A DNA stretch of 5,344 nt, taken from Caryophanales bacterium (lineage in GTDB: Bacteria; Bacillota_I; Bacilli_A; RFN20; CAG-826). The number at the start of each line of letters is the position of its first letter. The stretch's first letter is position 1. Location: the NCBI GenBank assembly GCA_016280685.1, contig JAEEHE010000047.1, positions 1-5,344 on the forward strand. The letters are read 5' to 3'. Position numbers and translations under genes: made by a program. Below the pieces are notes generated by a model. That model worked only from the letters and a program-made list of their open reading frames with translations, was not told the origin of the DNA and did not search any database. Below are positions 1-4,737 of this stretch, piece after piece.

Positions 1-267
1 ATCTCTGACCGTATCGCTGTTATGCATAATGGTTATACTGTGGAATTAGGCGTAGCGGAAGAGATTTATGAAAATCCGATTCACCCTTATACCAAATCCC
101 TTTTAACCGCGATTCCTCAACCTGATCCTAAGACGAAGAATTTAAGAACTAAAATCGTCTATGAACAAGGTGATATCGACTATGCGAAATGTCATTGGTA
201 TGAAGTTAAGCCCGGACATTATGTCTTACTTAACGAAAAGATGAAAAAAGAATTAAACATTAAATAA
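1..267 (+). CDS. oppF: Oligopeptide ABC transporter ATP-binding protein, OppF/AmiF-like (C-terminal part)
   Basis: The frame is open from base 1, so the gene starts before the window; 88 residues and a TAA stop are visible. The first residues, ISDRIAVM, normally follow the H-loop histidine of an ABC ATPase, so the Walker and signature motifs lie upstream and cannot be seen. The next part, with [20 protein letters not shown], is the characteristic oligopeptide/dipeptide transporter C-terminal region of OppD/OppF. The tail around residues 65-80 reads [12 protein letters not shown], which resembles the streptococcal AmiF/OppF ending rather than the cysteine-rich tail of enterobacterial OppF. Known role of the family: one of two cytoplasmic ATPases that power peptide import through OppBC with a surface peptide-binding lipoprotein. 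It is probably the last opp gene of an operon. The next gene starts one base after its stop, which suggests co-translation. Confidence 0.9.
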   Translation: MSDRIAVMHNGYTVELGVAEEIYENPIHPYTKSLLTAIPQPDPKTKNLRTKIVYEQGDIDYAKCHWYEVKPGHYVLLNEKMKKELNIK

Positions 268-268
268 A

Positions 269-619
269 ATGACGCCTGAAAAGAAAAGTAAATTTCTCTA
301 CGCTTTAATTTATTGTGCCATTGCTATAGGTGTTCCATCCGCAATCGGCATCCCTTTAACAGTATCTTTATCATTACCGCCGATCGTGGAGGCTTCATAT
401 ATTATTGTTGGAGTTATCTCCATTTTATATGGTATCTTCCGTTCCCATTTTCGCGATTCGCGTAATTATAAAAAGAATAAGACGGTTATCGAAGATAAAA
501 ATACCAAGGAATACCAGGATTATCGTTTCCGTCAATGGACAGCTTATCTAGCAGGGATTACTGATTTGCTTCTCTCTTTAGTGGCTTATTTAATCTGTTT
601 AAACATCTACTATAAATAA
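269..619 (+). CDS. Small three-helix membrane protein, unknown function
   Basis: This 116-residue protein is not one I recognise. The sequence predicts three membrane segments, at about residues 9-31, 38-57 and 92-114. A strongly charged loop (about residues 58-90, rich in R, K, D and E) lies between helices two and three and is probably cytoplasmic. The N-terminus is short and basic (MTPEKKSK). The start lies one base after the oppF stop and has no clear Shine-Dalgarno sequence of its own, so translation is probably coupled to oppF. A terminator follows 17 bases after the stop, making this the last gene of the transcript. The position suggests co-expression with peptide uptake, but nothing in the protein shows a transport role; an accessory membrane protein or an unrelated passenger are equally possible. 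The reading frame is well supported and the function is unknown. Confidence 0.75.
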   Translation: MTPEKKSKFLYALIYCAIAIGVPSAIGIPLTVSLSLPPIVEASYIIVGVISILYGIFRSHFRDSRNYKKNKTVIEDKNTKEYQDYRFRQWTAYLAGITDLLLSLVAYLICLNIYYK

Positions 620-635
620 TGATTTGTATGTGAAT

Positions 636-672
636 AAGGGTGTTAAAGAAACACTCTTTTTCTTTTATTTTT
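636..672 (+). terminator. Intrinsic terminator of the opp transcript
   Basis: A 9-bp stem with one G-U pair, AAGGGTGTT (636-644) with AACACTCTT (650-658), closes a five-base loop and is followed by a broken T-rich tract to 672. It lies directly after the membrane-protein gene and just before the next promoter, separating two transcription units. Confidence 0.85.
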
Positions 673-676
673 GTTA

Positions 677-704
677 TTGACAACTTTTTAAAAAGGTCTA
701 ATAT
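677..704 (+). promoter_or_regulatory. Sigma-A type promoter, TTGACA-16-TAATAT
   Basis: A perfect -35 box TTGACA (677-682), a 16-base spacer and the -10 box TAATAT (699-704) form a near-consensus vegetative promoter. Transcription should start around 711-713. It sits immediately after the opp terminator and would drive the 80-residue protein gene and probably the thioesterase and flavoprotein genes. The start site is inferred from spacing. Confidence 0.8.
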
Positions 705-713
705 TGTGTTCAG

Positions 714-767
714 TATGAGTACCCCGTCCCTAGCAAGACGTTAAAAGGCAATAAGGAGGTACTCATA
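714..767 (+). promoter_or_regulatory. 5' leader hairpin overlapping the Shine-Dalgarno, with a 9-codon leader ORF
   Basis: A perfect 10-bp inverted repeat, TATGAGTACC (714-723) with GGTACTCATA (758-767), brackets a 34-base interior. The interior contains a small CGTC (725-728)/GACG (737-740) hairpin. The right arm contains the last GGT of the AAGGAGGT ribosome binding site (753-760) and ends one base before the ATG at 769, so the fold could hide the initiation region. The left arm also forms the first codons of a 9-codon reading frame (ATG at 715, stop TAA 742-744; peptide MSTPSLARR). The predicted transcript start lies only a few bases before that ATG, so the frame would be almost leaderless. 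Translating it would open the hairpin. I could not match the leader to a known riboswitch. The inverted repeat is seen directly; regulation is inferred. Confidence 0.5.
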
Positions 768-768
768 A

Positions 769-1011
769 ATGAATAAGTATTACACATTACAAACAATTGA
801 AAACGGTCATTCCGTGATTATACATAAACAATTTAAAACCAGAGATCAAGCGATTGATTACGCTTTTCATTATTTCTCTAATCACTATAGAGAAGATTTA
901 CAAGTCGAAGATGAATTCTATATCGATGGTAACCATCATAACATTGAATACGTCATCGATTATTACAATAGATTCCGTGTTAATCGCGTAGAATTGCAAT
1001 TAAGTCGTTAA
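769..1011 (+). CDS. Orphan 80-residue protein, aromatic-rich, soluble
   Basis: I do not recognise this 80-residue protein. It has no membrane segment or signal peptide and is unusually rich in Tyr, His and Phe (for example AFHYFSNHYRED and EYVIDYYNRF). The KTRDQAIDYAFHYF stretch (about residues 24-37) looks like an amphipathic helix after two short strands, suggesting a small folded alpha/beta protein. The start is firm: the ribosome binding site AAGGAGGT (753-760) lies 8 bases before ATG 769. A strong promoter and strong ribosome binding site imply high potential expression, tempered by the leader hairpin that overlaps the site. It is first in a likely operon with the thioesterase gene 20 bases downstream. 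The reading frame is convincing; no function can be assigned. Confidence 0.75.
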   Translation: MNKYYTLQTIENGHSVIIHKQFKTRDQAIDYAFHYFSNHYREDLQVEDEFYIDGNHHNIEYVIDYYNRFRVNRVELQLSR

Positions 1012-1031
1012 GTCATTATCATAATATTATT

Positions 1032-1748
1032 ATGTATGCGAAAAAAATATTAATCGGTAGTAATGATGTCGATCAGTTCTTAGAACTTAAGCTCTCATCT
1101 TTCTTTAAGATGATGCAAAATATCGCCACCGAACACGCGGAAGAACTAGATATCGGAAAGAAACAAACTATCGATAAAGGTTTTTATTGGGTCATCACTA
1201 GATTTTCTATTGATATTATCAATATGCCTAAATATTTAGAGACTGTCACTTTAAAGACCTATCCAGGAGACAATATGAGATTTGTCTTCCCTCGTTATTT
1301 CTTATTAGAAGATAAAGATGGCCAACCTTTAATTAAGGTATCCAGCGTCTGGATGGTTTTAAGAAAAGATAATCACCAACCATGTTTAAATCCTTTTAAT
1401 GGAAGAATTTTCCCAGAAGAACATCTCCCTGAAGAATTACCTTTACCCAGTAAATGTAGTGGAGAAGCTTCTTCTTTAATAGAAACCCGCAAAGTCAGAT
1501 ATAGCGATATCGATTTAAATGGCCATTTGAATAACACTAAATACATCGATTACATTATCGATGTCCACGATAGTGAATTTTATAAAAAGAATAGAATTAG
1601 ACATTTTCTAATTAATTACGATAAAGAATTAATGGATAATGATTCATTATCATTATTCTCTAACCTCGATAATCCGGAAGTGATTAAAGGGGTTGTTAAT
1701 GATAAACCCGCTTTTATGGTGAATATCACCTATACGGAGAGAAGATGA
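1032..1748 (+). CDS. Acyl-ACP thioesterase (FatA/FatB-like double hotdog)
   Basis: This 238-residue protein matches the acyl-ACP thioesterase family, which hydrolyses fatty acyl-ACP to free fatty acid and ACP in the cytoplasm. The N-terminal hotdog domain (about residues 1-125) carries the family pattern FFKMMQNIATEHAEELDIG (residues 24-42), followed by a WVITRFSIDI strand. The C-terminal hotdog (about 148-238) carries SDIDLNGHLNNTKYIDYI (158-175). Its D161-x-N163-x-H165 arrangement matches the catalytic Asp/Asn/His motif of the plant enzymes. Length is normal for bacterial members. The start at ATG 1032 has no obvious Shine-Dalgarno sequence, so initiation may be weak or depend on the upstream gene 20 bases away. 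The stop TGA overlaps the next start (ATGA), indicating translational coupling to the flavoprotein. Substrate chain length cannot be read from the sequence. Confidence 0.9.
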   Translation: MYAKKILIGSNDVDQFLELKLSSFFKMMQNIATEHAEELDIGKKQTIDKGFYWVITRFSIDIINMPKYLETVTLKTYPGDNMRFVFPRYFLLEDKDGQPLIKVSSVWMVLRKDNHQPCLNPFNGRIFPEEHLPEELPLPSKCSGEASSLIETRKVRYSDIDLNGHLNNTKYIDYIIDVHDSEFYKKNRIRHFLINYDKELMDNDSLSLFSNLDNPEVIKGVVNDKPAFMVNITYTERR

Positions 1749-2812
1749 AAAAGATCGCTATTATCGGAGGGGGCATCTCCGGATGCTACGCGGCTTTAAG
1801 AATTAAAGAAGCTCATCCTGACTATGAAGTCAGTATCTTTGAGCATAACGATAAACTCTTAAAGAAAATATATGCGACCGGTAATGGGAAATGTAACTTC
1901 GCTAATAAAGGGGATTTATTAGATAAATATAGCAATGAATCTTTTGCTTTACCCATATTAAAAGAACATAGCTATTTAGATATTATTAATTATTTTAATT
2001 CTTTAGGTATCAAACATAAGGAAGTGAGAGATCTTCTCTATCCTTATAGTGAATCCGCAGAAAGCGTCGCTTTAATGATGTTAAAGAGAATGGAACAATT
2101 AAAGATTAAAGCGGAACTATCTATCAAGATAAACGATTACCAAAACGGGCAATTATTGACCGATAGAGGCATTTTTTCTTACGATGCGTTAATTATTGCA
2201 ATCGGAGGACTTTCTTCGCCTAAACTCGGTTCTAATGGTGATTTCTATGATATTTTAAAGAAACACGGCTACCAATTTAGAAAAACCAATCCATCATTAT
2301 GTCCGATTAAAGTCAAAGAGAATACGAAGATGGTGGATGGTTTAAGAAATAAAGTTTCCGCTTCTTTATATCAAGGAAATAAATTAATCCATAAAGAAGA
2401 AGGAGAACTTCTCTTTAAAAAAGATGGATTAAGTGGAATGGTGATCTTTAATATGTCCCATTATATTAATCGCCTAGATAATAAAAATAATGTGACACTT
2501 CATATCGACTTTGCCAAAGATATGGAGGGAGATTATTATTCTTTAGTGAATCCCAAGATTGCAAAATATCTAGAATCTAATAAATTAGATATCCATAACA
2601 CTATTTATACATTTAAAGATTTCTATCCTTACGATAATAGCCAAGTCACCAGTGGTGGTATTTCTTTATCTGATATTAATGATGATTTATCTTCCAAATT
2701 AGAGAAGAACGTCTATTTTATCGGTGAGATATTAGATGTCGATGCGATATGTGGTGGTTATAACATCATGTGGGCTTTTGCCTCTGCTGAAAAAGTCAAA
2801 AATAGCTTATAA
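1745..2812 (+). CDS. NAD(P)/FAD-dependent oxidoreductase, HI0933/BaiN family
   Basis: This 355-residue flavoprotein begins with a Rossmann dinucleotide-binding motif, IAIIGGGISGCYAA (residues 4-17). Next comes the HI0933-family signature ATGNGKCNFAN (44-54). The C-terminal FAD-contact region contains QVTSGGISL, then GEILDVDAICGGYN (327-340), both typical of the family. It is somewhat shorter than the usual 390-420 residues of its relatives, with no broken motif visible. Members are often annotated as aminoacetone oxidase family or BaiN-like; the physiological substrate is generally unsettled, so I give no symbol. Start choice is firm: the ATG overlaps the thioesterase stop by four bases, with GGAGAGAAG just upstream. 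It is the last gene before a strong terminator. The coupling suggests coordinated expression with fatty acid release, but a shared pathway is only inferred. Confidence 0.9.
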   Translation: MKKIAIIGGGISGCYAALRIKEAHPDYEVSIFEHNDKLLKKIYATGNGKCNFANKGDLLDKYSNESFALPILKEHSYLDIINYFNSLGIKHKEVRDLLYPYSESAESVALMMLKRMEQLKIKAELSIKINDYQNGQLLTDRGIFSYDALIIAIGGLSSPKLGSNGDFYDILKKHGYQFRKTNPSLCPIKVKENTKMVDGLRNKVSASLYQGNKLIHKEEGELLFKKDGLSGMVIFNMSHYINRLDNKNNVTLHIDFAKDMEGDYYSLVNPKIAKYLESNKLDIHNTIYTFKDFYPYDNSQVTSGGISLSDINDDLSSKLEKNVYFIGEILDVDAICGGYNIMWAFASAEKVKNSL

Positions 2813-2820
2813 AAATTGTG

Positions 2821-2909
2821 AGACACTTGTATCTCTATATCTAATGTAATCTTCAGTTGATATTATATCTTTTATATAGATATAGAGATAAAAAATAGTG
2901 TCTTTTTTT
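2821..2909 (+). terminator. Long hairpin terminator after the flavoprotein gene
   Basis: A long interrupted stem is seen: AGACACT (2821-2827) pairs with AGTGTCT (2897-2903), and the perfect 14-base TATCTCTATATCTA (2830-2843) pairs with 2877-2890. The outer stem runs into seven T (2903-2909). It starts eight bases after the stop codon. The 33-base apical part and the stem length exceed a usual terminator, but position and T-run support termination on the + strand. Confidence 0.85.
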
Positions 2910-2913
2910 GCGC

Positions 2914-2942
2914 TTGCAATTGGCATTTTATTTATGCATATT
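2914..2942 (+). promoter_or_regulatory. Putative promoter of the small hydrophobic peptide mRNA
   Basis: TTGCAA (2914-2919) and CATATT (2937-2942) are spaced by exactly 17 bases; each matches consensus at four of six positions. It begins right after the preceding terminator. The implied start near 2949-2950 coincides with a 5'-terminal hairpin, CCGGA (2950-2954), CAAC loop, TCCGG (2959-2963). Such 5' hairpins often stabilise small mRNAs. This is moderate evidence only. Confidence 0.45.
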
Positions 2943-3012
2943 AAGGGAGCCGGACAACTCCGGTGGGGTATGTCCCTCTTATCGCTTCACACTCGTGGGA
3001 GGTGATGAGAAA

Positions 3013-3081
3013 ATGCGCATAAAAAAAGCGATTATCATGCTCATAATCGCCGCGTTACTACTTGCTGTGCTGAATTACTAG
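3013..3081 (+). CDS. Putative type I toxin: 22-residue hydrophobic peptide
   Basis: ATG 3013 opens a 22-codon frame ending in TAG. A 9-base match to the 16S anti-Shine-Dalgarno, GGAGGTGAT (2998-3006), lies 6 bases upstream, among the strongest ribosome binding sites in the window. The peptide has a basic N-terminus (MRIKK) and then about 15 residues of uninterrupted Ile, Leu, Ala, Met and Val, ending VLNY: a single short membrane span. Size and layout resemble type I toxins such as Ibs, though I do not recognise the family. The six leucines use five different codons (CTC, TTA, CTA, CTT, CTG), unlike the TTA-dominated neighbours, which suggests foreign origin or constraint from RNA structure. 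An antisense promoter and terminator flank and overlap it. An in-frame GTG at 2995 is less likely, as it would put the ribosome binding site inside the gene. Toxicity is inferred. A non-toxic membrane micropeptide is the main alternative. Confidence 0.55.
   Translation: MRIKKAIIMLIIAALLLAVLNY
3021..3050 (-). terminator. Antisense intrinsic terminator inside the peptide gene
   Basis: On the - strand GCGATTAT (3050-3043), a 7-base loop (3042-3036) and ATAATCGC (3035-3028) form a perfect 8-bp stem followed by seven T (3027-3021). This is a textbook terminator, and it has no - strand gene upstream other than the proposed antisense RNA. The same bases encode residues 4-13 of the hydrophobic peptide. 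Confidence 0.75.
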
Positions 3082-3118
3082 AAGCCGGCTTGTAGTCAAG
3101 AGGACATGCCTCTCTAGT
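3021..3118 (-). ncRNA. Putative antisense antitoxin RNA against the 22-residue peptide mRNA
   Basis: A - strand promoter should start transcription around 3115-3118, and a perfect intrinsic terminator ends it at 3021, giving an RNA of about 95-100 nt. It would be fully complementary to nearly the whole peptide coding sequence (from codon 3 on) and to the 37 bases after the stop. Predicted folds are a 5' hairpin AGAGG-CATGT-CCTCT (3114-3100), a middle hairpin from ACTA/TAGT and AAG/CTT around a CCGG loop, and the terminator hairpin. The mRNA has the mirror hairpin at 3100-3114, allowing loop-loop contact as in known antisense systems. It does not cover the Shine-Dalgarno at 2998-3006, so control would act through duplex formation within the coding region, RNase III cleavage or refolding. 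Existence of the transcript is inferred. Confidence 0.55.
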
Positions 3119-3121
3119 AAA

Positions 3122-3150
3122 ATAATATATTCATATTTTCTAATTCACAA
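3122..3150 (-). promoter_or_regulatory. Putative antisense RNA promoter, TTGTGA-17-TATTAT
   Basis: On the - strand the -35 box TTGTGA (3150-3145) and the -10 box TATTAT (3127-3122, five of six consensus) are separated by the optimal 17 bases. Transcription would start at about A3118 or A3115, just before the antisense 5' hairpin. The region is AT-rich, so chance -10 boxes are common. The matching terminator downstream raises the likelihood that this one is real. Confidence 0.55.
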
Positions 3151-3203
3151 TAGGGAATACATAAAATAATTCACTTGTAGCAACTGTTACAATCGAATTC
3201 AAT

Positions 3204-3235
3204 AAAAAAAGCAACTGGCGTTACTAACCAGTTGC
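3204..3235 (-). terminator. Intrinsic terminator of tyrS
   Basis: On the - strand GCAACTGG (3235-3228), a 9-base loop and CCAGTTGC (3218-3211) form a perfect 8-bp stem followed by seven T (3210-3204). It lies eight bases beyond the tyrS stop. Read on the + strand the stem has only a weak T-rich tail; it might also end the small peptide mRNA, for which I see no other terminator. Confidence 0.9.
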
Positions 3236-3242
3236 TCTCATA

Positions 3243-4460
3243 TTATTTAGCGATAATTTTATGGAAGACTTTCTTCCCTTTTTTAATTTTAACGCCTTCT
3301 AATAATAATTCTTTAGAGAGGTTCATATAGACATCGGTGACCTTTTCTCCATTGACGGAGACACCACCTTGTTCGATGAGTCTTCTACCTTCACCTTTAC
3401 TGGTGATTAATTTTGCGATGACCATCGCATCTAATAAAGAGATTCCATTATCATCGACATTATCGAGTTCAGTAGTGGGCATATTTTCATCATCACCTTC
3501 GCCAGAGAATAACGCTTTTGCGGCAGCTTCCGCTTTATCAGCTTCTTCTTTGCCGTGAACCATCTCGGTTAATTCATGAGCGAGAATCATCTTCTTCTCG
3601 TTAATACGAGAATCATCCCAACTTTCCATCTCTTTTAATTGTTCTAAAGGAATAAAGGTGAGCATCTTTAAACATTTCATGACATCAGCGTCACCGACAT
3701 TTCTCCAATATTGATAGAATTCAAATGGTGAAGTCTTATGAGGATCTAACCAGACAGCGTTACCCGCGGTTTTGCCCATCTTCATACCATTAGAATCGGT
3801 CAATAGGGTTATGGTTAAAGCGTAAGCATCTTTCCCTAATTTTCTTCTGATTAATTCGGTACCACCGAGCATATTGCTCCATTGATCATCGCCACCGAAT
3901 TGTAAGGTACAACCATATTCTTTGAATAGATGATAGAAGTCATATGATTGCATAATCATATAGTTGAATTCTAAGAAGGATAAGCCTTTTTCCATTCTCT
4001 GTTTATAACATTCTGCGGTTAACATCTTATTGACAGAGAAACAAGCACCGACTTCTCTTAATAAATCGACATAGTTGAGTTTTAATAACCAATCCGCGTT
4101 ATTGAGCATTAAAGCTTTATCTTCACCGAATTCGATAAATCTCTCCATTTGTTTTTTAAAACAATCCGCGTTATGTCTAATATCTTCGATAGTGAGCATC
4201 TTGCGCATATCGCTTCTTCCGGATGGGTCACCGATCATCGTCGTGCCCCCTCCGATTAAGGCGATGGGTTTATTACCGGCTTGTTGCAATCTCTTCATCA
4301 ACACTAAAGTCATAAAATGACCAGCGGTTAAAGAATCGGCTGTGCAGTCAAAACCGATATAGAATGTGGCCTTGCCATTATTGATCAGTTCTCTAATCTC
4401 TTTTTCATCGGTTACTTGGGCTAATAAGCCTCTAGCGATTAATTCTTCATAAATTCCCAT
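3243..4460 (-). CDS. tyrS: Tyrosyl-tRNA synthetase
   Basis: This 405-residue class I aminoacyl-tRNA synthetase charges tRNA-Tyr with tyrosine in the cytoplasm. The HIGH-type motif appears in YIGFDCTADSLTAGH (residues 34-48), followed by GGGTTMIGDPSGR (70-82). The tyrosine-pocket and dimer-core region has QSYDFYHL (171-178) and GGDDQW (189-194). The KMSKS-type loop is KMGKT (227-231) followed by AGNAVWLD. The C-terminus (about 345-405) is an S4 RNA-binding domain, with GRRLIEQGGVSVNG. Length is that of a full bacterial TyrRS, with no damage visible. The start is supported by AAGGAG (4474-4469) eight bases upstream. A T-box leader with a UAC specifier lies directly upstream, so expression should rise when tRNA-Tyr is uncharged. 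A strong terminator follows the stop. Confidence 0.97.
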   Translation of the reverse strand: MGIYEELIARGLLAQVTDEKEIRELINNGKATFYIGFDCTADSLTAGHFMTLVLMKRLQQAGNKPIALIGGGTTMIGDPSGRSDMRKMLTIEDIRHNADCFKKQMERFIEFGEDKALMLNNADWLLKLNYVDLLREVGACFSVNKMLTAECYKQRMEKGLSFLEFNYMIMQSYDFYHLFKEYGCTLQFGGDDQWSNMLGGTELIRRKLGKDAYALTITLLTDSNGMKMGKTAGNAVWLDPHKTSPFEFYQYWRNVGDADVMKCLKMLTFIPLEQLKEMESWDDSRINEKKMILAHELTEMVHGKEEADKAEAAAKALFSGEGDDENMPTTELDNVDDNGISLLDAMVIAKLITSKGEGRRLIEQGGVSVNGEKVTDVYMNLSKELLLEGVKIKKGKKVFHKIIAK

Positions 4461-4477
4461 AATTTATTCTCCTTTTA

Positions 4478-4516
4478 TAAAATAAAATCCTCTATCCAAA
4501 AAATTGGTCTAGAGGA
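4478..4516 (-). terminator. Regulated terminator of the tyrS T-box
   Basis: On the - strand TCCTCTA (4516-4510) pairs with TAGAGGA (4494-4488), with an inner CCAA-TTTT-TTGG hairpin, followed by the T-rich tract ATTTTATTTT reading (4487-4478). Its left arm also contributes CCTC to the competing antiterminator, as expected for T-box control. The tyrS ribosome binding site follows. Confidence 0.9.
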
Positions 4517-4737
4517 CGATTATTATCGTGGTACCACCTCAGTTTAGATAACTCTCACGAATTATCCCTTTACGTGTGCATCGCACATCTCGCTATATCG
4601 GGCGAACCCGTCAATCCCTACTATATTTCAGGAAGCAGCTCAGGAGTGTATTCCTTAGATTTTCTTTATATCCTTGCACCAACCGGATACTCTCTTGAAA
4701 GAAAGGTTCTAAGTACTCTTCTCCGTCTTAGCTTTAA
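4478..4737 (-). promoter_or_regulatory. T-box riboswitch leader of tyrS, tyrosine (UAC) specifier
   Basis: The leader senses uncharged tRNA-Tyr and controls premature termination before tyrS. Stem I is visible: GGAG (4724-4721) pairs with CTCC (4646-4643) and TTAGA (4712-4708) with TCTAA (4659-4655). Between these helices lie the GAAGAGTAC side (AGTA element) and the specifier UAC (4650-4648), followed by the usual A. The distal stem I element GGTTGGTG (about 4685-4678) is present, as are small hairpins CGGG-TTCG-CCCG and TGTGC-GAT-GCACA in the middle. The T-box antiterminator sequence GAGGTGGTACCACG (4540-4527; usual form AGGGTGGNACCGCG) can pair its GAGG with CCTC of the terminator stem. 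The leader starts immediately after the upstream gene's stop, and I see no convincing separate promoter. Confidence 0.92.

Larger units (their letters stand above)
2965..3112 (+). repeat. Imperfect inverted repeat pairing the 5' and 3' ends of the peptide mRNA
   Basis: Bases 2965-2980 (ending GGTATGTCCCTCTT) are complementary to 3098-3112 (starting AAGAGGACATGCC): 15 pairs, two of them G-U, with one bulged C at 2976. In the mRNA this would close the leader against the 3' region and enclose the ribosome binding site and the coding frame, as the 5'-3' interactions of hok-type and AapA-type toxin mRNAs do. The complementarity is seen directly; its use in folding is inferred. Confidence 0.55.

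Noticed and set aside
714..767. Known riboswitch class (preQ1, SAM, fluoride, guanidine) in the leader
   Set aside because: I could not align the conserved cores of these classes; only a simple inverted repeat and a small inner hairpin are evident.
2941..3120. Remnant of an IS200/IS605-type element or other mobile element
   Set aside because: The hairpins and higher GC content suggested it, but no transposase fragment, flanking target duplication or matching end pair is visible.
3180..3217. Repeated GCAACTG at 3180-3186 and 3211-3217
   Set aside because: Only seven bases. The second copy belongs to the tyrS terminator stem, so chance is likely.
3337..3558. Open frame on the + strand opposite tyrS
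   Set aside because: It is a shadow of the well-supported tyrS frame; Ser/Pro-rich low-complexity translation and no ribosome binding site.
4075..4320. Open frame on the + strand opposite the tyrS N-terminal half
   Set aside because: Shadow of tyrS, with no independent support.
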